A stretch of DNA of 64,000 bases from CAZOOK01 sp964581385 (GTDB lineage Bacteria > Pseudomonadota > Gammaproteobacteria > Nevskiales > Nevskiaceae). Position numbers and translations under genes: made by a program. Under the pieces are notes generated by a model. That model saw nothing but the letters and a program-made list of their open reading frames with translations. It had not been told where the DNA came from and searched no databases. Shown in pieces: positions 54,970-63,761 of this stretch (within the stretch, counting starts at the first letter, position 1; each line of letters starts with the position of its first letter). The stretch covers positions 18,115-82,114 of the forward strand of contig CAZOOK010000027.1 of the NCBI GenBank assembly GCA_964581385.1, written 5' to 3'.

Positions 54970-55260
54970 ATGAACCGGTCCGCCAAGTTCAAGTTCCGGC
55001 TGTATGTCGCAGACGACGCGCCGAACTCCGCGCAAGCCGTTGCCAACCTGTCCGCGCTATGCCGGACACACCTGCCGGATCGGCACGAGATTGAAGTCGT
55101 GGATGTGTTTCGGGAGCCGAAGCGCGCGCTGGCAGACCGCATCTTCATGACACCGACGCTGGTCAAACTCGCGCCATCCCCGGTGCTCAGAATTGTCGGC
55201 ACACTCAGCCGGATACAGCCCGTGTTGCAGGCTTTGGGATTGGAAATCTCCGCCGCATGA
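54970..55260 (+). CDS. kaiB: KaiB-like thioredoxin-fold protein
   Basis: A 96-aa protein with the KaiB pattern: FRLYVADDAPNSAQAVANL, then LPDRHEIEVVDV, and RIFMTPTLVKLAPSPVLRIV with the cis-Pro region. KaiB binds KaiC after a fold switch in cyanobacteria. The ATG at 54970 lies seven bases after kaiC. The stop overlaps the ATG of the c-di-GMP gene by four bases (ATGA). It therefore couples KaiC and the downstream enzyme in translation and probably in function, for example as the piece that carries the KaiC state to the PAS/GAF/EAL protein. The longer frame to 54835 is rejected since it overlaps kaiC. Confidence 0.92.
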   Translation: MNRSAKFKFRLYVADDAPNSAQAVANLSALCRTHLPDRHEIEVVDVFREPKRALADRIFMTPTLVKLAPSPVLRIVGTLSRIQPVLQALGLEISAA

Positions 55261-58200
55261 ACTCGGAAGAATTGCCACTTTGGGGAGGCGCGAATGAAGA
55301 AATCTCCGCGCTGATCGAGACGCTGCACGAAACCGAGCAACGCCTGGAGAAACTGACGTCTGGCGAAGTGGATGCGGTGATGGATCATGGCGGCCGGACG
55401 TTCTTGTTGCGGCGCGCCCAAGATCAGTTGCGTATCAACGAGGCTGCTAAGCAGACCGCCATCCTCAATGCGCTGCCCACACATATCGCTTTGCTCGATA
55501 CTCAAGGGCGCATCGTTTCGGTGAACGAGGCGTGGCGGCGATTTGCGGGTACCCATGCGCTACTAGGTCCGGCATATGGGATTGGCGTCAACTACCTCGA
55601 GATTTGCGACAGCGCACAGGGAGATAACGCGTCCGGAGCTCGCCAGGCCGCCGAAGGTATTCGTTCGGTATTAGCTGGTCGGACAAAGAGTTTTTCGATC
55701 GAATATCCTTGCCATTCGCCGACGGAACAGGGCTGGTTCCTGTTGACGGTCACACCTCTGGCCGCCGACCATCCGAATGGCGCGGTAGTCATGCATCTGG
55801 ACGTGACAGCAAGGAAGCAGATCGAAGAAAGTCTTAGCGCCAGCGAACTGCGATTCCGGCAGATCGCGGACAGTATCCGTGACGTTTTTTTTCTGCAAAA
55901 TATCGACAGCTCGCAAATTTATTACGTGAGTCCGGCGTATGAACGGGTCTGGGGCCGGACGTGCGAAAGCCTGTATGCAAACCCGACATCATGGGCGGAT
56001 TCGATCCATCCGGAAGATCGTAACCTTGCATCCACGCAGCTTAACGAGGGCCGCAATACCGGATTCGATTACGAGTTTCGTATCGTGCGTTCGAACGGTG
56101 AGATACGTTGGATACACGTTCGAGGCTTTCCGATTCTGGATACCGCCGGCACGCCGTACCGGATCGCCGGCATCGCTTCAGACATTAGTCAGCGTAAGCG
56201 GGTCGCACAGGAATTGCGTGAGAGCGAGCGTCGCTTTAGCGACTTGCTGGGAAATGTACAACTGGTTTCACTGATGCTCGACCGCGAAGCACGAATTACG
56301 TATTGCAACGAATTTCTGCTCCATCTGACTGGCCGGCGACACGAGGACGTAATCGGTCAGAACTGGTTCGAGCTTTTCGCGCCGCCCGAACTCGGCGATA
56401 CGAAATCCGCTTTCGTGGCGCTCCTCGCTAATCTGCCAGAGGCATGGCATCGCGAGAATGAGATTCTCACCTGCGCGGGCGAGCGTCGGCTTATTCGCTG
56501 GAGCAATTCGGTACTGCGGTCTGCCGCAGGCGATGTGATCGGAACAGCAAGCATTGGCGAAGACATAACCGAGCAAAAGCGGGCCGAGATCCGGATCAGC
56601 CACATGAACCGCGTGTACGCGGTGCTGAGTGGCATCAATGCGCTCATTGTGCGTGCGCATGACCGCGACGAGCTTTTCAAGGAGGCGTGCCGGGTCGCAG
56701 TCGATGCAGGTGGGTTCCGCATGTCCTTGATATGCATCTTGGATCGGGGCGCGATGAAGATTGTCCCGGTTGCTTCGGCGGGCAAGGATGAGCAGCTCCT
56801 GACTGCCATCAAAGGCCTTTTGTCATCGACCGAAAGTGCGTCAAATACCATGATCGCGCGGGCGATCAGTGAAAAGAGGACCGTCGTTTCCAACGACTCG
56901 CAGAGCGACCCCCAGGTTTTGTTCGGCAGGACATACACACAATTCGGAGTTCACTCGATAGCGGTGTTGCCGCTGCTTGTTTCGGATCATGCGGTGGGCG
57001 TGCTCGCGCTGTACTCCGGCGAGAGTAAATTCTTCCATGAAGACGAGTTGAAGTTATTGACGCAGCTGACTAGCGAAATCTCATTCGCGCTGGATCACAT
57101 TGGAAAAGAGGAGAAGCTTAACTACCTTGCCTACTATGATGTCCTTACCGGACTCGCGAACCGTAGTCTGTTTCTGGAGCGGGTGGCGCAGTACCTGCGT
57201 AGCGCTGCCGGCGCCGGCCACAAGCTCGCTTTGTGCATGATCGATCTGGAACGGTTCAAGAACATCAACGACAGTCTCGGCCAGTCTGCCGGCGACTCGC
57301 TTCTGAAGCAGGTGGCGGAATGGCTGACGCTGAACGTGGGGGACGCCAATCTGTCGGCGCGAATAGGGGCTGACCATTTTGCCGTAGTGCTGCCGGAGGT
57401 AAGGCACGAAAGCGACGTGGCACAGCTTCTCGATAAAATGATGGAAGCTTTTCTGGACCATCCATTCCGCCTGAATGACGTCGTATTCCGGATTGCTGCC
57501 AAGGCTGGAGTCGCGCTATTCCCGGATGACGGCGCCAATGCCGATACTTTGCTCAAGCACGCCGAGGCCGCACTCAAAAAGGCCAAGGCGAGCGGCGAGC
57601 GGTATCTGTTTTACGCGCAGAAAATGACCGAAATGGTGGCCGGCAGACTCACTTTGGAAAATCAGCTGCGCCAGGCGCTCGGCAAAGAAGAGTTCGTGCT
57701 CCATTACCAGCCCAAGGTGAGCCTTGCGAGCGGCAAACCCACCAGCGCCGAGGCACTGATCCGATGGAAAGATCCGCGAACGGGTCTGGTGCCTCCGGGT
57801 GGGTTCATTCCGATCCTGGAGGAAACCGGGTTGATCCATGAGGTGGGACGCTGGGCGCTTCGCAAAGCCATCGAAGACTACCTGCGCTGGCGCCGCGCGG
57901 GCCTGGCTGCCGTACGCATTGCGGTGAACGTATCGCCATTGCAATTGCGCCATCGCGGCTTCATCGCCGAGATCGAGCAGGTGATCGGTATTGACGCACG
58001 TGCGCCGGCCGGGCTGGAGCTGGAGATCACCGAAAGCCTGATCATGGCGGATATCGAGCACAATATCGCCACTCTGCACGCGATCCGCGCTATGGGCGTA
58101 AGCATAGCCATCGACGATTTTGGCACCGGCTTCTCATCGCTCAGTTACCTGTCCAAACTCCCTGTAGACACACTGAAGATCGACCGCTCGTTTGTGATCG

Positions 58201-58430
58201 AGATGACTGCCGCGCCGGAGGGACTGGCACTGGTCTCCACGATTATCAACCTGGCGCATTCGCTGAAACTAAAAGTGGTGGCGGAAGGTGTCGAAACCGA
58301 TGAGCAATCGCGGCTGCTTCGCTTGCTGAACTGCGATGAAATTCAGGGCTTTTTGTTCAGCAAAGCGATACCGTGCGATCTCTTCGAAACAAGATACTTG
58401 GCTGTGCCCCCGCAGTATGAGGAGCAATGA
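55257..58430 (+). CDS. PAS-GAF-GGDEF-EAL c-di-GMP phosphodiesterase
   Basis: A 1057-aa soluble signalling protein. After an N-terminal coiled region come three PAS domains (about 65-190, 195-320, 325-440), a GAF domain (about 455-605), GGDEF (about 615-775) and EAL (about 790-1040). The GGDEF signature is degenerate, RIGADHF where RxGGDEF is expected, so the cyclase is probably inactive and may only bind GTP. The EAL domain looks intact: EALIRW near 832, NVSPLQL, ELEITES, IDDFGTGFSSLSYL, KIDRSF and EGVET are all present. It should hydrolyse c-di-GMP. The start overlaps the kaiB stop by four bases, making it the third gene of the kai operon. A hairpin follows the stop. Confidence 0.95.
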   Translation: MNSEELPLWGGANEEISALIETLHETEQRLEKLTSGEVDAVMDHGGRTFLLRRAQDQLRINEAAKQTAILNALPTHIALLDTQGRIVSVNEAWRRFAGTHALLGPAYGIGVNYLEICDSAQGDNASGARQAAEGIRSVLAGRTKSFSIEYPCHSPTEQGWFLLTVTPLAADHPNGAVVMHLDVTARKQIEESLSASELRFRQIADSIRDVFFLQNIDSSQIYYVSPAYERVWGRTCESLYANPTSWADSIHPEDRNLASTQLNEGRNTGFDYEFRIVRSNGEIRWIHVRGFPILDTAGTPYRIAGIASDISQRKRVAQELRESERRFSDLLGNVQLVSLMLDREARITYCNEFLLHLTGRRHEDVIGQNWFELFAPPELGDTKSAFVALLANLPEAWHRENEILTCAGERRLIRWSNSVLRSAAGDVIGTASIGEDITEQKRAEIRISHMNRVYAVLSGINALIVRAHDRDELFKEACRVAVDAGGFRMSLICILDRGAMKIVPVASAGKDEQLLTAIKGLLSSTESASNTMIARAISEKRTVVSNDSQSDPQVLFGRTYTQFGVHSIAVLPLLVSDHAVGVLALYSGESKFFHEDELKLLTQLTSEISFALDHIGKEEKLNYLAYYDVLTGLANRSLFLERVAQYLRSAAGAGHKLALCMIDLERFKNINDSLGQSAGDSLLKQVAEWLTLNVGDANLSARIGADHFAVVLPEVRHESDVAQLLDKMMEAFLDHPFRLNDVVFRIAAKAGVALFPDDGANADTLLKHAEAALKKAKASGERYLFYAQKMTEMVAGRLTLENQLRQALGKEEFVLHYQPKVSLASGKPTSAEALIRWKDPRTGLVPPGGFIPILEETGLIHEVGRWALRKAIEDYLRWRRAGLAAVRIAVNVSPLQLRHRGFIAEIEQVIGIDARAPAGLELEITESLIMADIEHNIATLHAIRAMGVSIAIDDFGTGFSSLSYLSKLPVDTLKIDRSFVIEMTAAPEGLALVSTIINLAHSLKLKVVAEGVETDEQSRLLRLLNCDEIQGFLFSKAIPCDLFETRYLAVPPQYEEQ

Positions 58431-58442
58431 TAATGACCGCAC

Positions 58443-58462
58443 CGGGCAGCGGGTTCTGCCCG
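58443..58462 (+). terminator. Hairpin after the kai operon
   Basis: CGGGCAG and CTGCCCG form a seven-base GC-rich stem with a six-base loop, 13 bases after the stop. There is no T-run, so it may stabilise the mRNA end or terminate only weakly. Confidence 0.4.
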
Positions 58463-59087
58463 CATCTCCCGAGCCAGGTTTCGTAGCTTTCTATTTACGT
58501 GTTTGATTTGCATCAGTGCGTATCGACGGTAATACCCCGATCCTGTCATCGGAGAAGTCAAATACCCCCGGCATGCACCGATGCCCCGGTTTGCCAAGTT
58601 TTCAATTCATGATGGGTTGAAGGCAAAGATTGCAGCCGTACATCCGGACTTTGCTGGCAAGCTTGCGCTGGGCGGTCCCTGATGGAATTCGCTGATCGGG
58701 TCCTCAGCAAAGCCTCGCACTTCACGTGCACTGCCGGGGCCAGGTTTGCCCAATCACGGTCTGACCTTTCTCGCCATCACTTCATGATCGCCTGAGCAAT
58801 CGGTGGTTTGAATCCCCTGGTGTTCGTTGCCGTTCCCAGCTTTTCAACCGGCCGAGCTAACCATGATTCGTACCGCGTGATTTTGCACGGAGGGTACGAT
58901 TGCCCTGACAAGGAAAAACATGCTCCGGGAAGAACTCAGGATGATTGTCGGAACTTCAAGTATGCAAGAAGAGTCCATATCAACGGAATCGCAATGCCGG
59001 TTCTCTGCGCATAGGGTCCCCATACAAAACGGTGACTTGGAATGCGGGGCTTGTCGCGATGACGACTCAATTAAGGTAAGGAGACCT
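58463..59087. other. Long intergenic region before a secreted protein gene
   Basis: About 625 bases with no supported gene. A frame runs from 58920 into the next gene, but the strong ribosome binding site at 59080 argues that translation begins at 59088. I see no tRNA, repeat array or clear promoter. Confidence 0.4.
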
Positions 59088-60797
59088 ATGTCACGTCAAA
59101 TTATGAAGAGATGGCCGCGCCTGTCGGTAAATACTTGTATTTCGATTGCCGCGATCTTTTTTAGCATCAGCCTCCGCAGCGAAGCCCAACAGCTTGGTGA
59201 CTCCTTTACACTCTCTTCCACTGGCAGCTGTCCTGCCTTTCATTGCGATGCGGAAGGCACTGGCCTCATGCAGCACGCCTTACCGCTGGCAAGGCACGGC
59301 CTGTCAGTCGCTGCCGCCAATCTCCTGCCGCACCCGTGCGGCGGTAAGGGGCAGGATGCTTGTGAAATCCCCGGATTCCAGAGCTGTTCGTCAGACGATA
59401 CCAACGCGGTGTGCCTGTTCCAGGACGGTCCCAGCGCGTTGTTGAGCATCAATATCGGTAGTCAGAGCAGCCCGACACAGAACTTTGCCTTGGCCGGCGA
59501 TGTTGCTACCAACAATCCGTCTGCTTCCAAAACTGCGGCGGTTCTCGATGAAAAGTCGGGCAGCGGTGCAGTGGCGTTGATCGGACAGGATCACAGTGTG
59601 ATTGTTGCTGATGGCAATTGGGTGAAGCGACTCAAATCAGACGGCACCCAGATCTGGCCCACATCCTCTTCTCCCGCCGGCGTCGGAGATGTCGGGAAAT
59701 TACTGGGCTATCCAACGACGACAGGGGGACAGCAACGTGCGGTGGCGGGTATCACGCCGCTTCAATATAACGGGGAGACGATCGTCGCGGTGACTTACAA
59801 CGACGGACCCATTGCGAATCCGAATACCTATTCGAATATCGTCGCATTCAATCTGACGGATGGAACTCCCATCGCGAAATTCCCGGTCACCACGACAAAC
59901 AGCTCCACAGGTGGATTAGCAGTCGGAGATGTCAGCTATGCCACTGCATCGCCCCCGGTAGGGCATGGAAACAAGCTCTATTTTGTCGGCTACGATTCGG
60001 CGAGCGACCTGGGATTGCTGGCCAGCCTGGATTTGAGCGACGGAGCGTTTACAATGAGCCACCATCAAACATTCGGTGGCATTACGGGCGCAAGTCCTTT
60101 ATACACGGATGCGGCCAAGTACACGGCCTTCGTTTCTGATCAGATATTGTTGCATGTTCCGGACCCCATGAGAGGAACACTGGCGGACTTGAACTGCACG
60201 TTTGATGGCACGCCCGACAAGAACGATCACTTGGTGTCGTTCAGTGCTGATCTGTCTAAGTGCAACTGGGCGGCAGCGCTCAATCCAAATGCCAATCCCT
60301 TCAAAAGTTCCGGTATCCAGGTAGGGCCGGCACTGGATCCTGTCAGTGGCGGTGTCTGGTTATGGACCAGCTCCGCGCGGAATCCTGCTGGACAGAAGCT
60401 CTACCATTATCCAGCGACAGGGGGGCACTACGATCGTGTAATCGACCTTCCGACGATCTGTGAAGCGGCTAGCGCCGATTGCGGTCTGGCTCCTCGCTTC
60501 GTCGGACATATTTATGCGGTCAATCCGGCGGGAGCGCGGACTGTTTACATCGTGACCTTGATATCCGGCATGGCTGGCACGGGCAGTACCAAGTCTGTCA
60601 TTGCCATTGATACCACTGCCCGCATCAAGACGAGCTCGGTGATCAAATGGTCTGCGCCCATTTCCCATATGAGTGGAGCGAGCTATGGCGGTGCCCTCCC
60701 TCTCGTCACGCTTCCGGGCAATGCTGGGGCCGGGGTGATTTTCTCCGGAGGAACCGCTTCTCTCTCCAGTGGAAATGTTTCTCTCGTGAAGCCGTAG
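59088..60797 (+). CDS. Secreted hypothetical protein, beta-propeller-like
   Basis: A 569-aa protein. The ATG follows AAGGAGACCT. The N-terminus (basic MSRQIMKRWPR, then a hydrophobic stretch, then SEAQQ) is a Sec signal peptide, so it is exported. Several cysteines lie in the first 90 residues after it, suggesting disulphides. The body has repeated short strands with Gly-Asp and Asp-Gly turns (VIVADGNWVKRL, LYFVGYDSASDLG, VWLWTSSAR), like PQQ-type or other propeller folds. I recognise no named family. It stands alone after a long spacer. Confidence 0.75.
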   Translation: MSRQIMKRWPRLSVNTCISIAAIFFSISLRSEAQQLGDSFTLSSTGSCPAFHCDAEGTGLMQHALPLARHGLSVAAANLLPHPCGGKGQDACEIPGFQSCSSDDTNAVCLFQDGPSALLSINIGSQSSPTQNFALAGDVATNNPSASKTAAVLDEKSGSGAVALIGQDHSVIVADGNWVKRLKSDGTQIWPTSSSPAGVGDVGKLLGYPTTTGGQQRAVAGITPLQYNGETIVAVTYNDGPIANPNTYSNIVAFNLTDGTPIAKFPVTTTNSSTGGLAVGDVSYATASPPVGHGNKLYFVGYDSASDLGLLASLDLSDGAFTMSHHQTFGGITGASPLYTDAAKYTAFVSDQILLHVPDPMRGTLADLNCTFDGTPDKNDHLVSFSADLSKCNWAAALNPNANPFKSSGIQVGPALDPVSGGVWLWTSSARNPAGQKLYHYPATGGHYDRVIDLPTICEAASADCGLAPRFVGHIYAVNPAGARTVYIVTLISGMAGTGSTKSVIAIDTTARIKTSSVIKWSAPISHMSGASYGGALPLVTLPGNAGAGVIFSGGTASLSSGNVSLVKP

Positions 60798-61110
60798 AAC
60801 GATCGTCGCTCATTTCAGATGGCCAGCGCCCCCCGGCTAGCTTCCGGGCGAACGGCCATCTCAATGTATAAGCGAATGCAATAGGAAAACTGTGCCCGCC
60901 ATGTAATAACTGTACTTTCGTGCCGAGCGGTGCGCATCCAGTTCTACCGCTATCTGGTTGTACCATTTTGTGGGGTGCATTTGATGTCCATGCAAAAATG
61001 CCCGGTAGCGGGCGTCGCGCCTGCTCCGCACGCGGGACGTACTCAACACAGCCAACAAGAACAGCGATGGCGATAACGGTAAGAGCGGCAGCGCTTCCTT
61101 TAACGTTCAT
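60706..61110 (-). CDS. Possible small lipoprotein
   Basis: A minus-strand frame whose ATG at 61110 is preceded by AAGG. The N-terminus (KGSAAALTVIAIAVLVGC) looks like a lipoprotein signal with lipobox VGC. The C-terminal part is unusual (basic, Trp/His-rich) and overlaps the end of the secreted protein gene by about 90 bases, so the frame may be shifted or the gene decayed. Another minus frame ending at 60861 reads through the middle, which would fit a frameshift. Status uncertain. Confidence 0.35.
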   Translation of the reverse strand: MNVKGSAAALTVIAIAVLVGCVEYVPRAEQARRPLPGIFAWTSNAPHKMVQPDSGRTGCAPLGTKVQLLHGGHSFPIAFAYTLRWPFARKLAGGRWPSEMSDDRSTASREKHFHWREKRFLRRKSPRPQHCPEA

Positions 61111-61294
61111 TTTTGCAGACCTTGTCTGAGGGGTGCTGTTTAGAATGGAACCCACAATCTGAAGTCCTGGTGGATACGAACGAGCGCCTAACCCCTATAT
61201 TCATTATGTTCGATAGCGAACGGATAAAGCGGTCCGAATAGGTTCACTCTAATGACTTGTATTGGATATCCAGGCAGCTAGCCAAGAACACATC
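60798..61294. other. Intergenic region before the DUF2383 gene
   Basis: Apart from the doubtful minus-strand lipoprotein frame, nothing is supported. No clear promoter was recognised before the gene at 61295. Confidence 0.35.
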
Positions 61295-61822
61295 ATGTAT
61301 AACGACGACGCAGTGAAGCTGCTTAACGATCTTATTCAGACATCGGAGGACGAACAAAACGGCTTCGCGGACGCAATGGCAGAAGCGACAAAGCCCGACT
61401 TGAAGATCTTGTTCTTCGTGCGCTCCATCGACTGCGGAACGGCCGTGATTGAATTGCAACGGTTGGTGAAGTCGCTCGGCGGTAAACCGAAAGACAGTGG
61501 CAGGCTTGCTGACACGGTTTGCCCAAGCTGGGTGAGGCATAAACCAAGCACTGGCAATGCCAACATCGCAACACTTGAAGACGTGGATCGCGCCGAAAGC
61601 ATGGCCAACGCCGCGTATGCAAAGGCGTTGAGCGCCGAGCTGCCGCAGCAGATCCGGCTCGTGGTACAGCGTCAGTACGAGTACGGCGTCCGTAATCACG
61701 ACCTCATTCGTGGATTGCGCAGCGATTACGAAGTCACGACAACATCGGTGCAGATTCAAGCAGAGGCCGGTTGGTTAGCCATCTTTCGGGAGAGACCACC
61801 GCGGCTGAAGGAAAGCAGATGA
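61295..61822 (+). CDS. PA2169-family four-helix-bundle protein (DUF2383)
   Basis: A 175-aa protein with ferritin-like helices. The N-terminal part, AVKLLNDLIQTSEDEQNGF, and the middle helix, LPQQIRLVVQRQYEYGVRNHDLIRGL, match the DUF2383/PA2169 pattern. In that family the fold is ferritin-like, though metal binding is not established. I chose the ATG at 61295; the frame is open to a TTG at 61262. It is often found with stress genes such as Dps and DUF883 proteins, both also in this window. Confidence 0.82.
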   Translation: MYNDDAVKLLNDLIQTSEDEQNGFADAMAEATKPDLKILFFVRSIDCGTAVIELQRLVKSLGGKPKDSGRLADTVCPSWVRHKPSTGNANIATLEDVDRAESMANAAYAKALSAELPQQIRLVVQRQYEYGVRNHDLIRGLRSDYEVTTTSVQIQAEAGWLAIFRERPPRLKESR

Positions 61823-62384
61823 TCAAGGATGGCGATCCTCTTGAGGACTTCTTCTTATTGCATAAAAGTGCTTATCTGGCCCGGATGCAGGGAAAATGAA
61901 ACTCGATGTCAATTGGCGCCGACGCTGAGTTTGGCCAGACTGAAGGCGGCGTTCCTAGAGCGAATTGTTGTGTGCGATATCGCATCGACGATTCCCGGCA
62001 TGGCGATTGATTATGCGTCTGGTCGACAGGAACGTTGATGTTATCGCTCGCACGAAATCAGTCATGCAGCTCAATAATTGCGCATGGCGAAATCTTTCAA
62101 CGCGATAGCAGGGAAAGCGGGTCTACTTGCATACGCTGACGGCCATTGAAGGCTCGCTCCGTGTCACTTTGCCCAACTGCATCACCGTTGCTCTGGAGCT
62201 GATATCGGCTACTGGCCCGATACAGATACCGCGCGAGCTTTCACGTCTGCCGTGCTGAAAATGCCACCGGATCACCGTATCTACGTCCGGGCAATGAGAC
62301 GCGTATCAACTATGCACGCAGCCTTTTCCACTGCAAAGTAGAAGTCGGGCGTTCACCACGTAAGTGCGACAATATTTGTTTCCT
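61823..62384. other. Intergenic region, possibly degraded coding sequence
   Basis: No intact gene. Short frames, for example one ending near 62340 with a plausible peptide (GYWPDTDTARAF, then MPPDHRIYVRAM), suggest remnants of a former gene, broken by stops and frame changes. No repeat or RNA gene was seen. Confidence 0.35.
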
Positions 62385-62687
62385 TCAGCTGCGGCTCCGC
62401 GAGTTCCGTCGCCGTGCCTTTACGGCGACAGCGGAGCCCAGAATTTGGAAGACAGCAAACAATGCAGGTATTGAGCCGGCGCCGGGGGCCCCTGGAATCA
62501 GCGACGCCAGCCTGGCGAGCAGCGCCGGTTGCTGAATAAGCAATCGCATCGTCACGCTGCGTGGAAAGCAGCTTTGAGGTTCTATGTCTGATGCGAGCTG
62601 TTCCGAAACGATCTGGCGCTGTTTTTGGAGCTGTCCACGTATCGACTGGCGTTGCTCTGTAAGCGATGGCGCGCTTCGGGCGATCAT
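62385..62687 (-). CDS. YqjK-like small protein
   Basis: A 100-aa protein. The N-terminal half is charged and helical (SLTEQRQSIRGQLQKQRQIV). A hydrophobic stretch follows (SIPALFAVFQILGSAVAV), then a basic end. That fits the third gene of yqjD-yqjE-yqjK-type operons. The ATG overlaps the stop of the holin-like gene by four bases (ATGA), which fixes the start; the longer frame to 62969 is a shadow of that gene. Confidence 0.7.
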   Translation of the reverse strand: MIARSAPSLTEQRQSIRGQLQKQRQIVSEQLASDIEPQSCFPRSVTMRLLIQQPALLARLASLIPGAPGAGSIPALFAVFQILGSAVAVKARRRNSRSRS

Positions 62688-63100
62688 AACCCTGTCTTCA
62701 GCAAGGCGGCGTCCGCGGTCAGTTCTTCTCGCGAAGCTGCGAAGATCTGGCCACCTTGCGCCGAAAGCACTTGAAAGCGTCGCCACGCGCAGGCTGTCCC
62801 AATGCTGTATGAAATTACCAGAAATACGACGGTGTGGATTCGATACGCTGTTTCCCAGGTTGTCGCCACAACCAGTCCACCAGCAAACAGCATCACACAC
62901 AGCAAGCAGGCGAATCCGAGCAAGGTGACAGTCAGCATCTTTAGCAGACGGTTCTTTTCCTCTTCCCATTCGATCCGCGCCAGCTGCCCATGCAGATGCG
63001 CCTGGACGAGCAGCGCACTGCCTGCAAAACGCAAAAGTCGAACCACGTCCAGCGGGCTCGCGCCCGCCGATTCAGTTGCCGGTGACGGCCCAGCGTTCAT
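62684..63100 (-). CDS. Phage holin family / YqjE-like membrane protein (DUF1469)
   Basis: A 138-aa inner-membrane protein. Two hydrophobic segments near 56-80 and 88-108 (LTVTLLGFACLLCVMLFAGG and TVVFLVISYSIGTACAW) make the holin-X/YqjE pattern. Despite the family name there is no sign of phage genes here. It is the middle gene of a three-gene operon, 18 bases downstream of the DUF883 gene, and overlaps the YqjK-like gene. Related E. coli operons are stress-induced and associated with membrane-bound ribosomes. Confidence 0.85.
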   Translation of the reverse strand: MNAGPSPATESAGASPLDVVRLLRFAGSALLVQAHLHGQLARIEWEEEKNRLLKMLTVTLLGFACLLCVMLFAGGLVVATTWETAYRIHTVVFLVISYSIGTACAWRRFQVLSAQGGQIFAASREELTADAALLKTGL

Positions 63101-63118
63101 TGCTTATACCGCTGTCCG

Positions 63119-63499
63119 CTACTTGCGGCGCGCGAGCACGAAGCCAAGCAGCACGCCCACGGCCGCACCGATTCCAACGGCTTTCCAGGGCTGCTCGTGC
63201 ACGTAGTTGTTGGTGACCTCGGCCGTTTTGCGGGTGCGGTGAATGATCGCGCCACTCATCGCTTCCACGGATTTTTTTGCGATAGCGACGCGCTCGGCGA
63301 GTTTTGCCTTGGCCCGCATCAAATCTTCGCCAGTTAGGGAGGTCGTCGCTTTGATCAGATCTTCGATGTCGGCGAGGAAATTATGAAACTCGAGTGGCGC
63401 GCCTGACAGAGAGCCGTCAGCTCTATTTGTCGCCGCAGGCGTCAGCCCGGCACCTCGTCCGTTCGTATCTGACGACTGGATGTTTGAATCGCTTTGCAT
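63119..63499 (-). CDS. DUF883 (ElaB/YqjD-like) membrane-anchored protein
   Basis: A 126-aa protein. The N-terminus is low complexity. Helices at about 38-90 contain FLADIEDLIKATTSLTGEDL and Ala/Lys-rich heptads. The C-terminus has the family signature YVHEQPWKAVGIGAAVG, then a short membrane helix and RRK. E. coli YqjD and ElaB use this tail to anchor in the inner membrane and bind ribosomes in stationary phase. AGGA lies before the ATG. It is the first gene of the operon. Confidence 0.9.
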   Translation of the reverse strand: MQSDSNIQSSDTNGRGAGLTPAATNRADGSLSGAPLEFHNFLADIEDLIKATTSLTGEDLMRAKAKLAERVAIAKKSVEAMSGAIIHRTRKTAEVTNNYVHEQPWKAVGIGAAVGVLLGFVLARRK

Positions 63500-63761
63500 G
63501 GTGAATTCCTAGTTAGTGTTGTTGTGGAAAGCTTGGTAGCCGGATAGCGGCCGCGCCGCTCAATCGACCAAATCCCGACCGTGGCTCGTATGGATGAACC
63601 TTAATAGTAGGTGCCATGACAGCCAGCGTCTGTGCGTAATCAGACGCAGAGAAGACTTTTTTCGGTTCCGTGCTGCCTTTGCCTTTGCTGGGTCGATCGT
63701 CCTTTTGGTATTAATTGACACGCTTTCTCAACATGGCGGCTGCACATTCAAGAAGTTATAA

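Noticed and set aside
62684..63100. Holin-like protein as a sign of a prophage
   Set aside because: No lysin, capsid, tail or integrase genes nearby; the operon matches the DUF883/YqjE/YqjK stress type.
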